Assembly (NCBI GenBank): GCA_026770585.1
Contig: MU646481.1
Span: 278,699 to 292,410 of the forward strand
From: Baffinella frigidus
Lineage: Eukaryota; Cryptophyceae; Cryptomonadales; Baffinellaceae
DNA length: 13,712 bases
Direction: 5' to 3'
Shown: positions 6,840 through 13,209 of the stretch, piece by piece
Numbering within the stretch: position 1 is the first letter of the stretch
Layout: each line of letters opens with the position of its first letter
Position numbers and translations under genes: made by a program
The notes under the pieces: generated by a model
What the model was told of the DNA's origin: nothing
Databases searched by the model: none
Seen by the model: only the letters and a program-made list of their open reading frames with translations

Positions 6840-7308
6840 CACTTCCCCCCTGCGAGGCATGCCCGGCCCTCAAGGCTTTCGTCCGAGAGGAAGCATGGCT
6901 TTTATGCAGAACAGTTCGCCTATGGTGGGAGCTCGAAGAACCTAAACGACCCCTAAAGGGCGACATCGCTCCGCCTGCGTCCTGGGCGTGCGCCCCTCCG
7001 ACGCGAGGCTGACTCGCAACACCCTGTGGCCTCCACACGTCCCCCCGCGAGGCACGCCCGGCCATAACCTGTTTGAGTGACAGCGTGGAGCCTAGGCGTG
7101 CTGCCCCTGCGAGGCTGACTCGCAACACCCTTTGGCCTCGCAGGGTTGGAATGGCTGGCGCCCGGAGGGGAGGAGGGGGCGGAGTGCGAGAGGGCGGAGC
7201 CGAGCGTGGTTCGCGCGCAGCAGGGGGGGGGCGGGGGGGGGACGTGCGTGTGGTGGCGCCGCCGCGCGGGATGGTGTTGAGTGGTGCCGCGCGCGTGGCA
7301 GCACACTC
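6840..7308. other. GC-rich, internally duplicated segment
   Basis: Contains GAGGCTGACTCGCAACACCC twice (~7003 and ~7111) and CGAGGCAYGCCCGGCC twice (~6851 and ~7048). It also contains GCCATAACCTGTTTGAGTGA with CAGCGTGGAGCCTA (~7061-7094), which recurs near 7684-7717. A G-rich tract (7195-7240, with runs of 9-10 G) may form quadruplexes. ORFs here are stop-poor shadows. Confidence 0.5.
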
Positions 7309-7445
7309 ATCTCCACAAAAGTATTAATTAATTGCTTTTGGCGCAACGAAATTTACTACACAAACGCTCTACTATTACTTTTATGAGCAAATGGTGTAGT
7401 AATTTTCGTTGCCGAAAAGCAATTAATAAATACTTGTATGGAGAT
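7309..7445. mobile_element. Fam1 AT-rich palindromic element, best-preserved copy
   Basis: Left arm 7309-7362 and right arm ~7393-7445 are near-perfect complements over ~50 bp: outer ATCTCCA, then AAGTATT, TTAATTGCTTTT, GCAACGAAA and ACTACAC. The ~30-bp loop is CTCTACTATTAC-rich. It would form a long AT-rich hairpin. No ORF and no obvious target-site duplication. Confidence 0.85.
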
Positions 7446-7892
7446 TAACACGAGCCAGCACGAGAGCCTGGTGCTGACGCGCTGCCGATATCCTCCGTAC
7501 AGGGGGGCTTGATGTGATCCGAAAGGACGCATGGCCTTTCTACAGAAATAGTTCCGGTGTCCGCCTATGGTGGGAGCGCGGAGAGCCTCAAGAACCTCAA
7601 GAACCTAACGGCGTGGCAGCACGTGGACCGATCATAGTGTGTGCCGCAGTGTGCACCACACTTCCTCCCGTGAGGCGCGCCCAGCCATAACCTGTTTGAG
7701 TGACAGCGTGGAGCCTAACGGCGTGGCAGCACGTGGACCGATCATAGTGTGGTCATGGCATGGGTTAGACAAAACGGCGAAATCCTCTTTAATAAATTCA
7801 GTAATCAGAAATCACTGTGGGGGTCCGAGGGGTGGTTGGTGCCAAGGAATCGGAAGATGCTGAGTGGTCTCCCCACTCGCGCGTGCTGCCAG
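7446..7892. other. Duplicated spacer, no clear gene
   Basis: A perfect 38-bp direct repeat lies at 7604-7641 and 7714-7751 (CCTAACGGCGTGGCAGCACG and onward), period 110 bp. GCATGGC, GTTC and CGCCTATGGTGGGAGC near 7530-7577 repeat ~6894-6929. GGTTGGTGCCAA with CGGAAGATGCT (~7833-7862) recurs at ~8237-8271. Confidence 0.6.
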
Positions 7893-8061
7893 TGCACTCG
7901 GAGCCAGAACATTTCGCCCAAGTCAACTCCCCCTGAAAACCAGCGCCTCAAGTCAAATTCCTGCCATGGTGGCAGGGTCCATCTAAACGAAATCAGGGGA
8001 AAGTTGACTTAGGTCAGCTGGTTGACTTACATGTATCTGAAATCGTGTGGCTCGGAGTGCA
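7893..8061. mobile_element. Fam5 nested-hairpin element, copy A
   Basis: Perfect 14-bp terminal inverted repeats TGCACTCGGAGCCA (7893-7906 and 8048-8061). Inside, AAGTCAACTCCCCCTG (7920-7935) pairs with CAGGGGAAAGTTGACTT (7994-8010). At the centre CCTGCCA-TGG-TGGCAGG (7960-7976) forms a 7-bp stem with a 3-base loop, followed by TCCATCTAAACGAAAT. No ORF. Three nested inverted repeats suggest a folded single-strand intermediate or RNA. Confidence 0.8.
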
Positions 8062-8069
8062 GTAAGCGT

Positions 8070-8248
8070 CACCAACCAACCCTCGCACGGCCCCTCGCGC
8101 GTGCTGCCAGTGAGCGTGCGTGACGTCATGCGCATGGCCATGCGTTGGGCACGTTAGGGTTGAGGATTTGGGGTTTAGGGTTTAGGGCTCAGGGTGCGGT
8201 GAATGCTGCTCGCGCATGCTGCAAGGGTCCGTGCGAGGGTTGGTTGGT
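8070..8248. repeat. Inverted repeat with perfect 21-bp arms
   Basis: The arm at 8070-8090 (CACCAACCAACCCTCGCACG and one more base) is the exact reverse complement of 8228-8248. Similarity continues imperfectly inward. The interior holds a G-strand telomere-like bit at 8153-8196. Confidence 0.8.
8153..8196. repeat. Short TTTAGGG-type block, opposite polarity
   Basis: GTTAGGGTTGAGG then GGGTTTAGGGTTTAGGG and GCTCAGGG. The G-rich strand is on plus here, opposite to the main arrays to the left. Confidence 0.8.
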
Positions 8249-8286
8249 GCCAAAGCTGCCGCGGAAGATGCTTAGTGGGGGGGGCG

Positions 8287-8475
8287 TGTGGGTATCTAGC
8301 CTCTACAGGGGTACCTCGCTCATAAGAACCCGCCACCCCCTAGGACCCTACAGTAGGCCTATGCCTAGGGCCCTATGGAGGTCCTAGGGGGGGGGGCGGT
8401 TTCTTATGAGCGAGGTGCCCCTAGGATCTAAGGGCGCCTGGGAAGCACGGTGCCCTCAGAGCCTAGATACCCACA
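8287..8475. repeat. Outer inverted repeat around a Fam2 element
   Basis: TGTGGGTATCTAGCCTCT (8287-8304) and AGAGCCTAGATACCCACA (8458-8475) are complementary at 17 of 18 positions. They enclose the Fam2 element. The left copy abuts it, while the right copy is separated from it by ~34 bp. Confidence 0.8.
8304..8423. mobile_element. Fam2 palindromic element
   Basis: Ends TACAGGGGTACCTCGCTCAT and ATGAGCGAGGTGCCCCTA. C-run/G-run inner arms flank a centre with CCTAGGACCCTACAGTAGG and a second CCTAGGGCCCTATGG. About 120 bp, non-coding. Confidence 0.85.
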
Positions 8476-8498
8476 GAAAGTAGTCGAGGTCTCGACAC

Positions 8499-8661
8499 TG
8501 CACTCCGAGCCAGAACATTTTGCTTAAGTCAACTCCCCCTGAAAACCACAGACTTAAGTCAAATGCCGGCTCCCAGAGCCGGTCCATCTAAACGAAATGG
8601 CAACTTACTGCCGAGGATCAGGTTTGTTGACTTAAGGTAAAGGATCCTGGCTGGCAGTGCA
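8499..8661. mobile_element. Fam5 nested-hairpin element, copy B
   Basis: Ends TGCACTCCGAGCCA (8499-8512) and TGGCTGGCAGTGCA (8648-8661). The middle stem is CTTAAGTCAAC...CTG (8523-8541) with CAG...GTTGACTTAAG (8619-8636). The apical hairpin CCGGCTC-CCA-GAGCCGG (8566-8582) has the same 7-bp stem and 3-base loop as copy A but differs from it by three compensated base pairs. TCCATCTAAACGAAAT follows, identical to copy A. Confidence 0.8.
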
Positions 8662-8700
8662 CTGCCGAGCGGGGAGGGCTTGCGCCAACAGAATCTGGAC

Positions 8701-8838
8701 CACCAGCCCTGCGAAGCGGACCAAATCGACAATTGTTCGGCGCAAATTCCGCGGGTGGAAAAATGGTTTTCGAAGGTGCAGCCTGAGGAAGTGGCGCATG
8801 CTCCAGCGTCGATTTGGTCCGCCTCGGAGGGCTGGTGG
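8701..8838. mobile_element. Inverted repeat with 30-bp arms
   Basis: 8701-8730 is complementary to 8809-8838 at 28 of 30 positions (CACCAGCCCT, CGA, GCGGACCAAATCGAC). Weaker complementarity continues inward (GGCGCAAATTCC with GGAAGTGGCGC). The 78-bp centre has no recognisable content. No other copy lies in the window. Overlapping ORFs on both strands are mirror translations of the arms. Confidence 0.75.
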
Positions 8839-8904
8839 GAAGCACGGCCGGAGGTCCGCGTCATGTTCGAAATACCCGCCAGGGGACGGGCCTAATAATC
8901 TAAT

Positions 8905-9039
8905 GTGGAAAATCTTTTGATTTTCAAAAACTGAATTTCAAATCAAAATTACTACACGTTGGCTTTAATATTACTAGTAGAGATCGTTCTGTGTAGTAAA
9001 TTTCGTTACAGAAGTTTTTTAAATTAAAAGAGTTTCCAC
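8905..9039. mobile_element. Fam1 AT-rich palindromic element
   Basis: Outer ends GTGGAA and TTCCAC, AT-rich arms (AATCTTTTGATTT against AAATTAAAAGAGT), and the core AAAATTACTACACG against CTGTGTAGTAAATTTCGTTAC. Loop of ~35 bp. Non-coding. Confidence 0.8.
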
Positions 9040-9050
9040 GTGAAATCTCA

Positions 9051-9104
9051 GGATACCACCCAGTGTGTAAAGTCACTCCGGTCATCCTACACGGGGTTGT
9101 ATCC
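9051..9104 (-). mobile_element. Fam6 miniature palindrome, 54 bp
   Basis: On the minus strand it reads GGATACAACCCCGTGTA, AGGATGACCGGAGTGACT partly overlapping that, TTACACACTGGGTGGTATCC. It has ~17-bp inverted ends around an asymmetric centre identical to the copy at 12247-12298. Confidence 0.8.
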
Positions 9105-9125
9105 CCCCACATAAATGTAAATATC

Positions 9126-9159
9126 CGCGATTGGTAAAGCGCCTCGACACCAAATCGCG
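9126..9159. repeat. Small hairpin
   Basis: CGCGATTGGT (9126-9135) against ACCAAATCGCG (9149-9159), about ten pairs with one bulge and a 13-base loop. Confidence 0.45.
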
Positions 9160-9201
9160 CGCGTGTGTTCGCCTACACAAGGGTGTATAGAGTGATGACA
9201 C

Positions 9202-9322
9202 TACAGGGGAACCTCTCTCATAAGAAAGTGCCTGCCCCCTAAGACCACCATAGGGCCCTAGGCATAGGCCTGCTGTAGGTTCCCAGGGGAGGGCACTTTT
9301 GTATGAGCGAGGAACCTCTGTA
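9202..9322. mobile_element. Fam2 palindromic element, diverged copy
   Basis: Ends TACAGGGGAACCTCTCTCAT and ATGAGCGAGGAACCTCTGTA. The inner arms AAAGTGCCTGCCCCC and GGGAGGGCACTTT differ from the other copies yet remain complementary. The centre carries AGGGCCCTAGGCATAGGCC. Confidence 0.8.
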
Positions 9323-9852
9323 TCAGGCCCCTTGGTACGAAGGCCCTGTCTAAGCCTCTCCTGGCATGCACTTTAAAGAGGTTTTGGTCGGTCTGGCACT
9401 TTTGATGTACTTCACATGTACTTCGCAACTGGTCCAAACGTGGTGCACGCCTCGGGGCGTTAATGTACGGCGGCTATGTGTGGTTCCGAGGCGGAAACGT
9501 CCCAGGACTCTTCTGGGAACAAGACCGATGTAGGCATAGCCGGAGTGACTTTTCACGAGTCACGTCCTATAAGTATTATAGAAGACACAACTCAGCTGAC
9601 ACGCGGTCTCCGCCCAGACCCCTCCTAGCCAGGGCCTTGCTGCAGGCCTTGGTCCGTTCCCCCGAATTCAGATGCAGGAGCGTGTGGGTTAAACCATACT
9701 CCTACATCTGGTTGACTGATACGTGTGCATCCCCCCCGGTTGATTTGTACATGTGCAGACTTTGTGGGATATCTGGGACAGGTGTTCTGGGGGAGTAAAT
9801 CGGGACTCTCCTTTTTGAGATGCAGACAAAAGGGTTTTGGAACATTTTTTGA
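9323..9852. other. Mostly unassigned; weak plus-strand ORF and a Fam6 relic
   Basis: A 111-codon plus frame (9463-9798) is Cys/Arg/Trp-containing and matches nothing I recognise. It runs over a degraded Fam6 centre (GATGTAGG, CCGGAGTGACTTTTCACG, ~9527-9557), which argues against a conserved gene. No other feature. Confidence 0.35.
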
Positions 9853-9957
9853 TATCCCTTAAGTGGCCAGGCAGTCAAATTTGACGGCCAAAAGGTCCCA
9901 GACAAGTCCTAGGGCCCTACGGTAGGGCGTATGAGCCTACTCGCCACTTAAGAGATA
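9853..9957 (+). mobile_element. Fam3 palindromic element
   Basis: 105 bp with ends TATCCCTTAAGTGGCCAG and CTCGCCACTTAAGAGATA. Internal GTCAAATTTGAC palindrome, then the conserved GTCCTAGGGCCCTACGGTAG block. Confidence 0.9.
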
Positions 9958-10436
9958 CAACCCGTCTAATACACAACCCCTTTGGCAAACTGTTTTCTGC
10001 GGTGGCGGGCAAAAAAAACAGTTCACTAGTTGGGGAGCGCGGATTCTTCACTGAGGGGCCTTCTGGGGCCCAAAAGATTTTTGGAGGTGAAAACAGGCGG
10101 GGGCTTCCAACGTGGCAATCTATCTACTAAACCTCGCTGGCGTGCCTTTCGATTTTGTCTGGAGGACTTTTAAACCTTGGAGGTAAAAAAGAATAAGAGT
10201 CAATTCTTTCAAAGAATTAAGTGCAAAGTTGTAAAAATTCTCTTTGCGTGACCCAACCCCGGGTCTGATTCGGGCCGGGAAGAATTTGAAAAGCACACTA
10301 GGGAGGTTCAGTAGATCGTTCATCCGCACCCGAACACACGGACACGAACAGGGCTACGTCCTTTTCAATTCGTGTTTTCATTTCAAGTGAACAAACAATT
10401 CAAAATTGGGGGGTGTTTTGACAATTTCGCAACATT
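9958..10436. other. Unassigned; weak minus-strand ORF
   Basis: A 69-codon minus frame (10120-10329) has a hydrophobic middle (LKELTLILFYLQGL) but no recognisable family and no supporting context. The rest is unremarkable unique sequence. Confidence 0.3.
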
Positions 10437-10494
10437 GATCTGTAGGGCCACGTGATTTTACATAAAGATGCGAAAATACGTGGCCCTTCAGATG
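10437..10494. repeat. Long hairpin, ~22-bp stem
   Basis: ATCTGTAGGGCCACGTGATTTT pairs with AAAATACGTGGCCCT plus TCAGATG, with two mismatches and one bulge. Loop of ~12 bases (ACATAAAGATGC). No second copy seen in the window. Confidence 0.75.
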
Positions 10495-10551
10495 ACCACC
10501 ACGCCAGATCCGAGGAAGGGGTAGGCTTTTAAAGACCTATAAAGACCTATA

Positions 10552-10836
10552 ATGCCTCCCTCGAGTTTGTACCAGGACGTGACGCCCGTGAAGTCAGTTA
10601 TGAGTTTAAAAAAATGCTGGGTTCCAGGACTCATCACGTTCTTTAGAAGGACTCATCACGTCCTTTTGCGACCCTTTCTCGTCAAATCCTTCCTGGACAC
10701 GTTGCTGACAGACATTTCGGGATCTAGACCCTTCGATTCAGCAAAATATTGTGGACGTGGCAGATTCCTCAACACCCAGGGGCGCCACCTCGGCCACTTT
10801 TGGCAAAAGTACAACCCGCACTATGATGCGGGTTAA
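10552..10836 (+). CDS. Weak hypothetical ORF
   Basis: A 94-codon frame from the ATG at 10552, preceded closely by a duplicated AAAGACCTAT (10531-10550). The protein is basic and hydrophobic (for example HVLLRPFLVKSFLDTLLTDI at ~36-55), with no family that I recognise. It spans a 19-bp direct repeat, AGGACTCATCACGTYCTTT (10625-10643 and 10648-10666), translated in two different frames. This weakens the coding case. The stop codon lies within a perfect 8-bp hairpin. Confidence 0.2.
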   Translation: MPPSSLYQDVTPVKSVMSLKKCWVPGLITFFRRTHHVLLRPFLVKSFLDTLLTDISGSRPFDSAKYCGRGRFLNTQGRHLGHFWQKYNPHYDAG

Positions 10837-10845
10837 AATATTTTT
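10813..10845. repeat. Hairpin AACCCGCA / TGCGGGTT with AT tail
   Basis: Perfect 8-bp stem (10813-10820 and 10827-10834) with loop CTATGA, followed by AAAATATTTTT. It resembles an intrinsic terminator, but the eukaryotic setting makes that role unlikely. Confidence 0.5.
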
Positions 10846-11125
10846 CCCCCTCCTCCACTCTGGCGTGGCAAGCATGGTCTTTATGGTTCGCCAGTTGACT
10901 GCCCCACTGGTCAGCAAGTTTGTATTCCAAAAAGGAAAGCATGTGACCTCACTTAGGCTGTAGAGTAGATTGCACTAAATGGATCACTCTCAACGTGCTG
11001 TAGACCCAGTTCGATTGTCACCTACCAGATGTCGTAATTTCCCACTGAATCGGAGTTCCCCACCGACCCAAAAGTAAACCCCGAAAATTTGCGAGGCCGG
11101 TGAGTACCAGCAACTGCTGCCAATC
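10846..11125. other. Unassigned sequence
   Basis: No repeat family, conserved motif or convincing coding frame seen. Confidence 0.4.
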
Positions 11126-11309
11126 ATTTTTTTTCAAGTACCAAAGCATTTTTTTCAACCACCAAAGAAAGCGCCCAATTTTTCAAGTACCAGAGAAGGC
11201 GCCCAAATAAGTTTTTTCAAGTACCAGAGAAGGCAAACCAATAGATTGCCAGTTTGGGCCAGTTGGCAAACACTAAAAAAATAAAACTTTGGGCCGGTTG
11301 GCAAACACT
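11126..11309 (+). repeat. Imperfect tandem repeats
   Basis: Four units of TTTTTTCAAGTACCARAGAA type, starting near 11127, 11149, 11179 and 11212, two of them followed by GCGCCCAA. Then two copies of TTTGGGCCRGTTGGCAAACA (11253 and 11288), 35 bp apart. Confidence 0.8.
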
Positions 11310-11980
11310 CAAAAGACTACCCTTTCTTTGACTGTCCAGATAATTTTAACAAAAGCACAAATCACAGAAATCAGTCGATTTCAAAATCTGGTTTAGTCTT
11401 TGTTTTGTTTTTTGTTGCAAGATTCGACAGCAAGACCTCTGACTTAGGTTTTCGGGCCACTTACGCCTTCGTTGTTTCATCCGCCTTCAGGCGTCTCAGG
11501 TGGTTTGATTGTCTGAGGGCTTCTAGTGGCAGGCTTGCCCTTGAAATTGCGTTGAAGCTGTCTTTCAGAACTTGAGGCCTCATCCAAAACAAACAACGTA
11601 GAAGGATGTTTTGTGTCCAGTAGCTACTTGAGAAAGTTTTGTGTCTAGTAGCTAGAACACAAGATATGCGCCCAGGGTGAACGCAGTTGTCTTTATTTAG
11701 AAAGACCTATCCTACCTATCCTACAAATATACTTTGTAGGAGGCCTATCCTACAAGGATACTGAACGCGAAATTAGTACCAGCGGGTTGACTGAACGCGA
11801 AATTTAGTCAACTCTCTGTTACGAAACCAAAAACGCGCAGGGGTCGAATCCGTTCCTATGCTCATGTTAACGAATCCGTTCATTATTCTCAAGTTCTTGT
11901 ACACGAGGTACCCCTATAGACATGGCAAAACCCTGGTTTGTGTTTGACTCTGGAGGCAACGTTGTGAAGGCCCGAAGCAG
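11310..11980. other. Unassigned stretch with short duplications and one exon-like frame
   Basis: Short direct repeats: TTTTGTGTCYAGTAGCTA (~11609 and ~11637), CCTATCCTAC (several, 11706-11753), GACTGAACGCGAAATT (~11759 and ~11789) and CGAATCCGTTC (~11846 and ~11871). A Fam2 right-end scrap CGAGGTACCCCTATA lies at 11904-11918. The separate entry at 11477-11623 describes the only frame of note. Confidence 0.5.
11477..11623 (-). CDS. Possible 3' exon, unknown protein
   Basis: A minus-strand frame with no ATG, open for 48 codons to a TGA at 11477-11479. The composition is protein-like, hydrophilic and Pro/Ser/Lys-rich toward its end (for example KGKPATRSPQTIKPPETPE). It opens directly after an in-frame TAG, where CAAGTAG|CTACTGG could be a 3' splice site. 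No family recognised. At this length a chance frame is possible, and no partner exon was found. Confidence 0.2.
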   Translation of the reverse strand, partial: LLDTKHPSTLFVLDEASSSERQLQRNFKGKPATRSPQTIKPPETPEGG

Positions 11981-12085
11981 TATCCCTTAAGTGGCCAAAG
12001 GGTCAACATTGACCACCAAGAGGTCCTGGGCAGGTCCTCGGGCCCTACGGTAGGGCGTATGAGCCTACTCGCCACTTAAGGGATA
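11981..12085 (+). mobile_element. Fam3 palindromic element
   Basis: 105 bp with ends TATCCCTTAAGTGGCCA and CTCGCCACTTAAGGGATA. Inner palindrome GGTCAACATTGACC, then the conserved AGGTCCTGGGCAGGTCC and CCCTACGGTAGGGCGTATG blocks. A Fam2 element follows after 2 bp. Confidence 0.9.
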
Positions 12086-12087
12086 GG

Positions 12088-12215
12088 TACAGGGGTACCT
12101 CGCTCATAAGAAACCGCCCCCCCCCCCCTAGCTAGGACCAGCATAGGGCCCTGGGCATAGGCCTTCTGTAGGGTTCTAGGGGGGGGCGGCTTCTTATGAG
12201 CGAGGTACCCCTGCA
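12088..12215. mobile_element. Fam2 palindromic element
   Basis: Ends TACAGGGGTACCTCGCTCAT and ATGAGCGAGGTACCCCTGCA. Inner arms AAGAAACCGCCCCCC and GGGGGGCGGCTTCTT. The centre holds CTAGGACCAGCATAGGGCCC. 128 bp, non-coding. Confidence 0.9.
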
Positions 12216-12246
12216 CAGGTAGCAGCAGTGGCTCTCTGGGGATACA

Positions 12247-12298
12247 GGATACAACCCAGTGTAGGATGACCGGAGTGACTTTACACGGGGTTGTATCC
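12247..12298 (+). mobile_element. Fam6 miniature palindrome, 52 bp
   Basis: GGATACAACCCAGTGTA, centre AGGATGACCGGAGTGACT, then TTACACGGGGTTGTATCC. Its last five bases (TATCC) are also the first bases of the adjoining Fam3 copy, so the two overlap or one inserted at the end of the other. Confidence 0.85.
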
Positions 12299-12391
12299 CG
12301 AGAGGCTCAGACCTTTCCCTACCGTAGGGCCCTAGGACCTGCCCAGGACCTCTTGGCGGTCAATTTTGACGACCTCGCCACTTCAGGGATA
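12294..12391 (-). mobile_element. Fam3 palindromic element, inverted and shortened
   Basis: On the minus strand it starts TATCCCTGAAGTGGCGAG, with inner GTCAAAATTGAC, then AGGTCCTGGGCAGGTCC and GGGCCCTACGGTAGGG. Its far end (AGCCTCTCGGGATA) has lost the normal GCCACTTAAG part. 98 bp. Confidence 0.85.
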
Positions 12392-12400
12392 TACAATGTA

Positions 12401-12505
12401 AGTCCCTTAAGTGGCCAGGCCCCCAAATTTGCGGACCAAGAGGTCCTAGGCAGGTCCTAGGGCCCTACGGTAGGGCGTATGCGCCTACTGGCCACTTAAG
12501 GGATA
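12401..12505 (+). mobile_element. Fam3 palindromic element
   Basis: Ends AGTCCCTTAAGTGGCCAG and CTGGCCACTTAAGGGATA. The conserved right two-thirds is nearly identical to the copies at 4740 and 11981. 105 bp. Confidence 0.9.
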
Positions 12506-12797
12506 TGTATTCATGCCTAATCCCTGCACCTAGTTGCGGCGAATCGTCGCCACTCTGATGATGGCATGCCACTTGAAACCCGCAAAACTCCTTGCCACGC
12601 GATTCAGAGAGATCGTCGCCACTCTCAGCCTCAGTCTTATCGGAAGGTGGAGTGATTCGGAAGTACACACAGAGACGGCCCACGGGCAAATTGATACGGG
12701 AGGCAAGAACTCTGAAGGCATGCCGCCAGGGCCCGGTCCTCACAAGAACATCCCATAACGATTGTGGGTTCCAGATTTTCTCTCCTGCCTCTTGCAT
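12465..12797 (-). CDS. Hypothetical ORF ending in a Fam3 element
   Basis: A 110-codon minus frame from the ATG at 12795-12797. The first ~90 residues have protein-like composition (for example RHAFRVLASRINLPVGRLCV at ~25-44), then an acidic/serine segment. The last ~15 residues are encoded by the Fam3 element at 12401-12505, so the present stop was supplied by that element. The middle contains a short direct repeat (ATCGTCGCCACTCT near 12543 and 12611). No family recognised. It could be a 5' fragment of a disrupted gene or chance. Confidence 0.2.
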   Translation of the reverse strand: MQEAGEKIWNPQSLWDVLVRTGPWRHAFRVLASRINLPVGRLCVYFRITPPSDKTEAESGDDLSESRGKEFCGFQVACHHQSGDDSPQLGAGIRHEYISLKWPVGAYALP

Positions 12798-12872
12798 CGG
12801 CTAGTAAATCAAGCCTGCCCAGACACGCTGTGTGGGGCGGCTCATTTTTGCACAGGACGAGTCGATGCTGCG

Positions 12873-13053
12873 TGCCACACAGCGGACTTCGAAGGGATTT
12901 CGAATAGCCCCTAAGCGATAAGGCCTACATGTAAGACCCTACGGTAGGCAACCCGCAGTGCCATAGGGGGGTTCCTATGGGTAAGGTAACGGAACCTCGG
13001 CCCGAAACGGGCTCTCAGCGCCCGAAAACCCCTTCGTAGCCCGCTGTGTGGCA
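12873..13053 (-). mobile_element. Fam4 terminal-inverted-repeat element, second copy
   Basis: Ends TGCCACACAGCGGACTTCG and GTAGCCCGCTGTGTGGCA are complementary over ~24 bp with one mismatch region. On the minus strand it aligns with 3789-3949 through CGTTACCTTA, CCCCCCTATG, GCGGGTTGCCTACCGTAGGG and AAATCCCTTCGAAGTCCGC. No coding capacity. Confidence 0.8.
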
Positions 13054-13209
13054 AGCAACGGCCAGCGCACGCAGATTCGCACGTAACATCAGTCCATCGT
13101 GTCGGATTTAATGAGCTGCCGAGAGACGCGGCAGAGCGAGGCACACGAGACGCACATATGTGGCTGGCACCCCATGCGCCCCGCCGCCCGCTCAGGACAG
13201 GGACCCGCC

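Noticed and set aside
8559-8920. ORFs on both strands over 8559-8920
   Set aside because: They translate the two arms of the 8701-8838 palindrome and part of Fam5. The mirror-image peptides show that they are structural by-products.
9463-9798. 111-codon plus ORF as a gene
   Set aside because: It runs through a Fam6 relic, shows no recognisable family and has no clear promoter or splice context.
10813-10845. Bacterial intrinsic terminator
   Set aside because: The hairpin and AT tail look the part, but the window is eukaryotic and the following tract is A then T rather than a clean U-run.
11838-11862. tRNA-like B box (GGGTCGAATCC)
   Set aside because: No T-stem pairing, no A box at a suitable distance and no cloverleaf.
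12552-12582. Possible hammerhead ribozyme (CTGATGA, then TGGCATGCCA, then GAAAC)
   Set aside because: Three extra bases separate the putative stem II from GAAA, the closing pair cannot form, and no matching stem III or cleavage site was found. Similar CTGATGAG and GTGATGAG strings near 4368 and 10630 also lack a GAAA partner.
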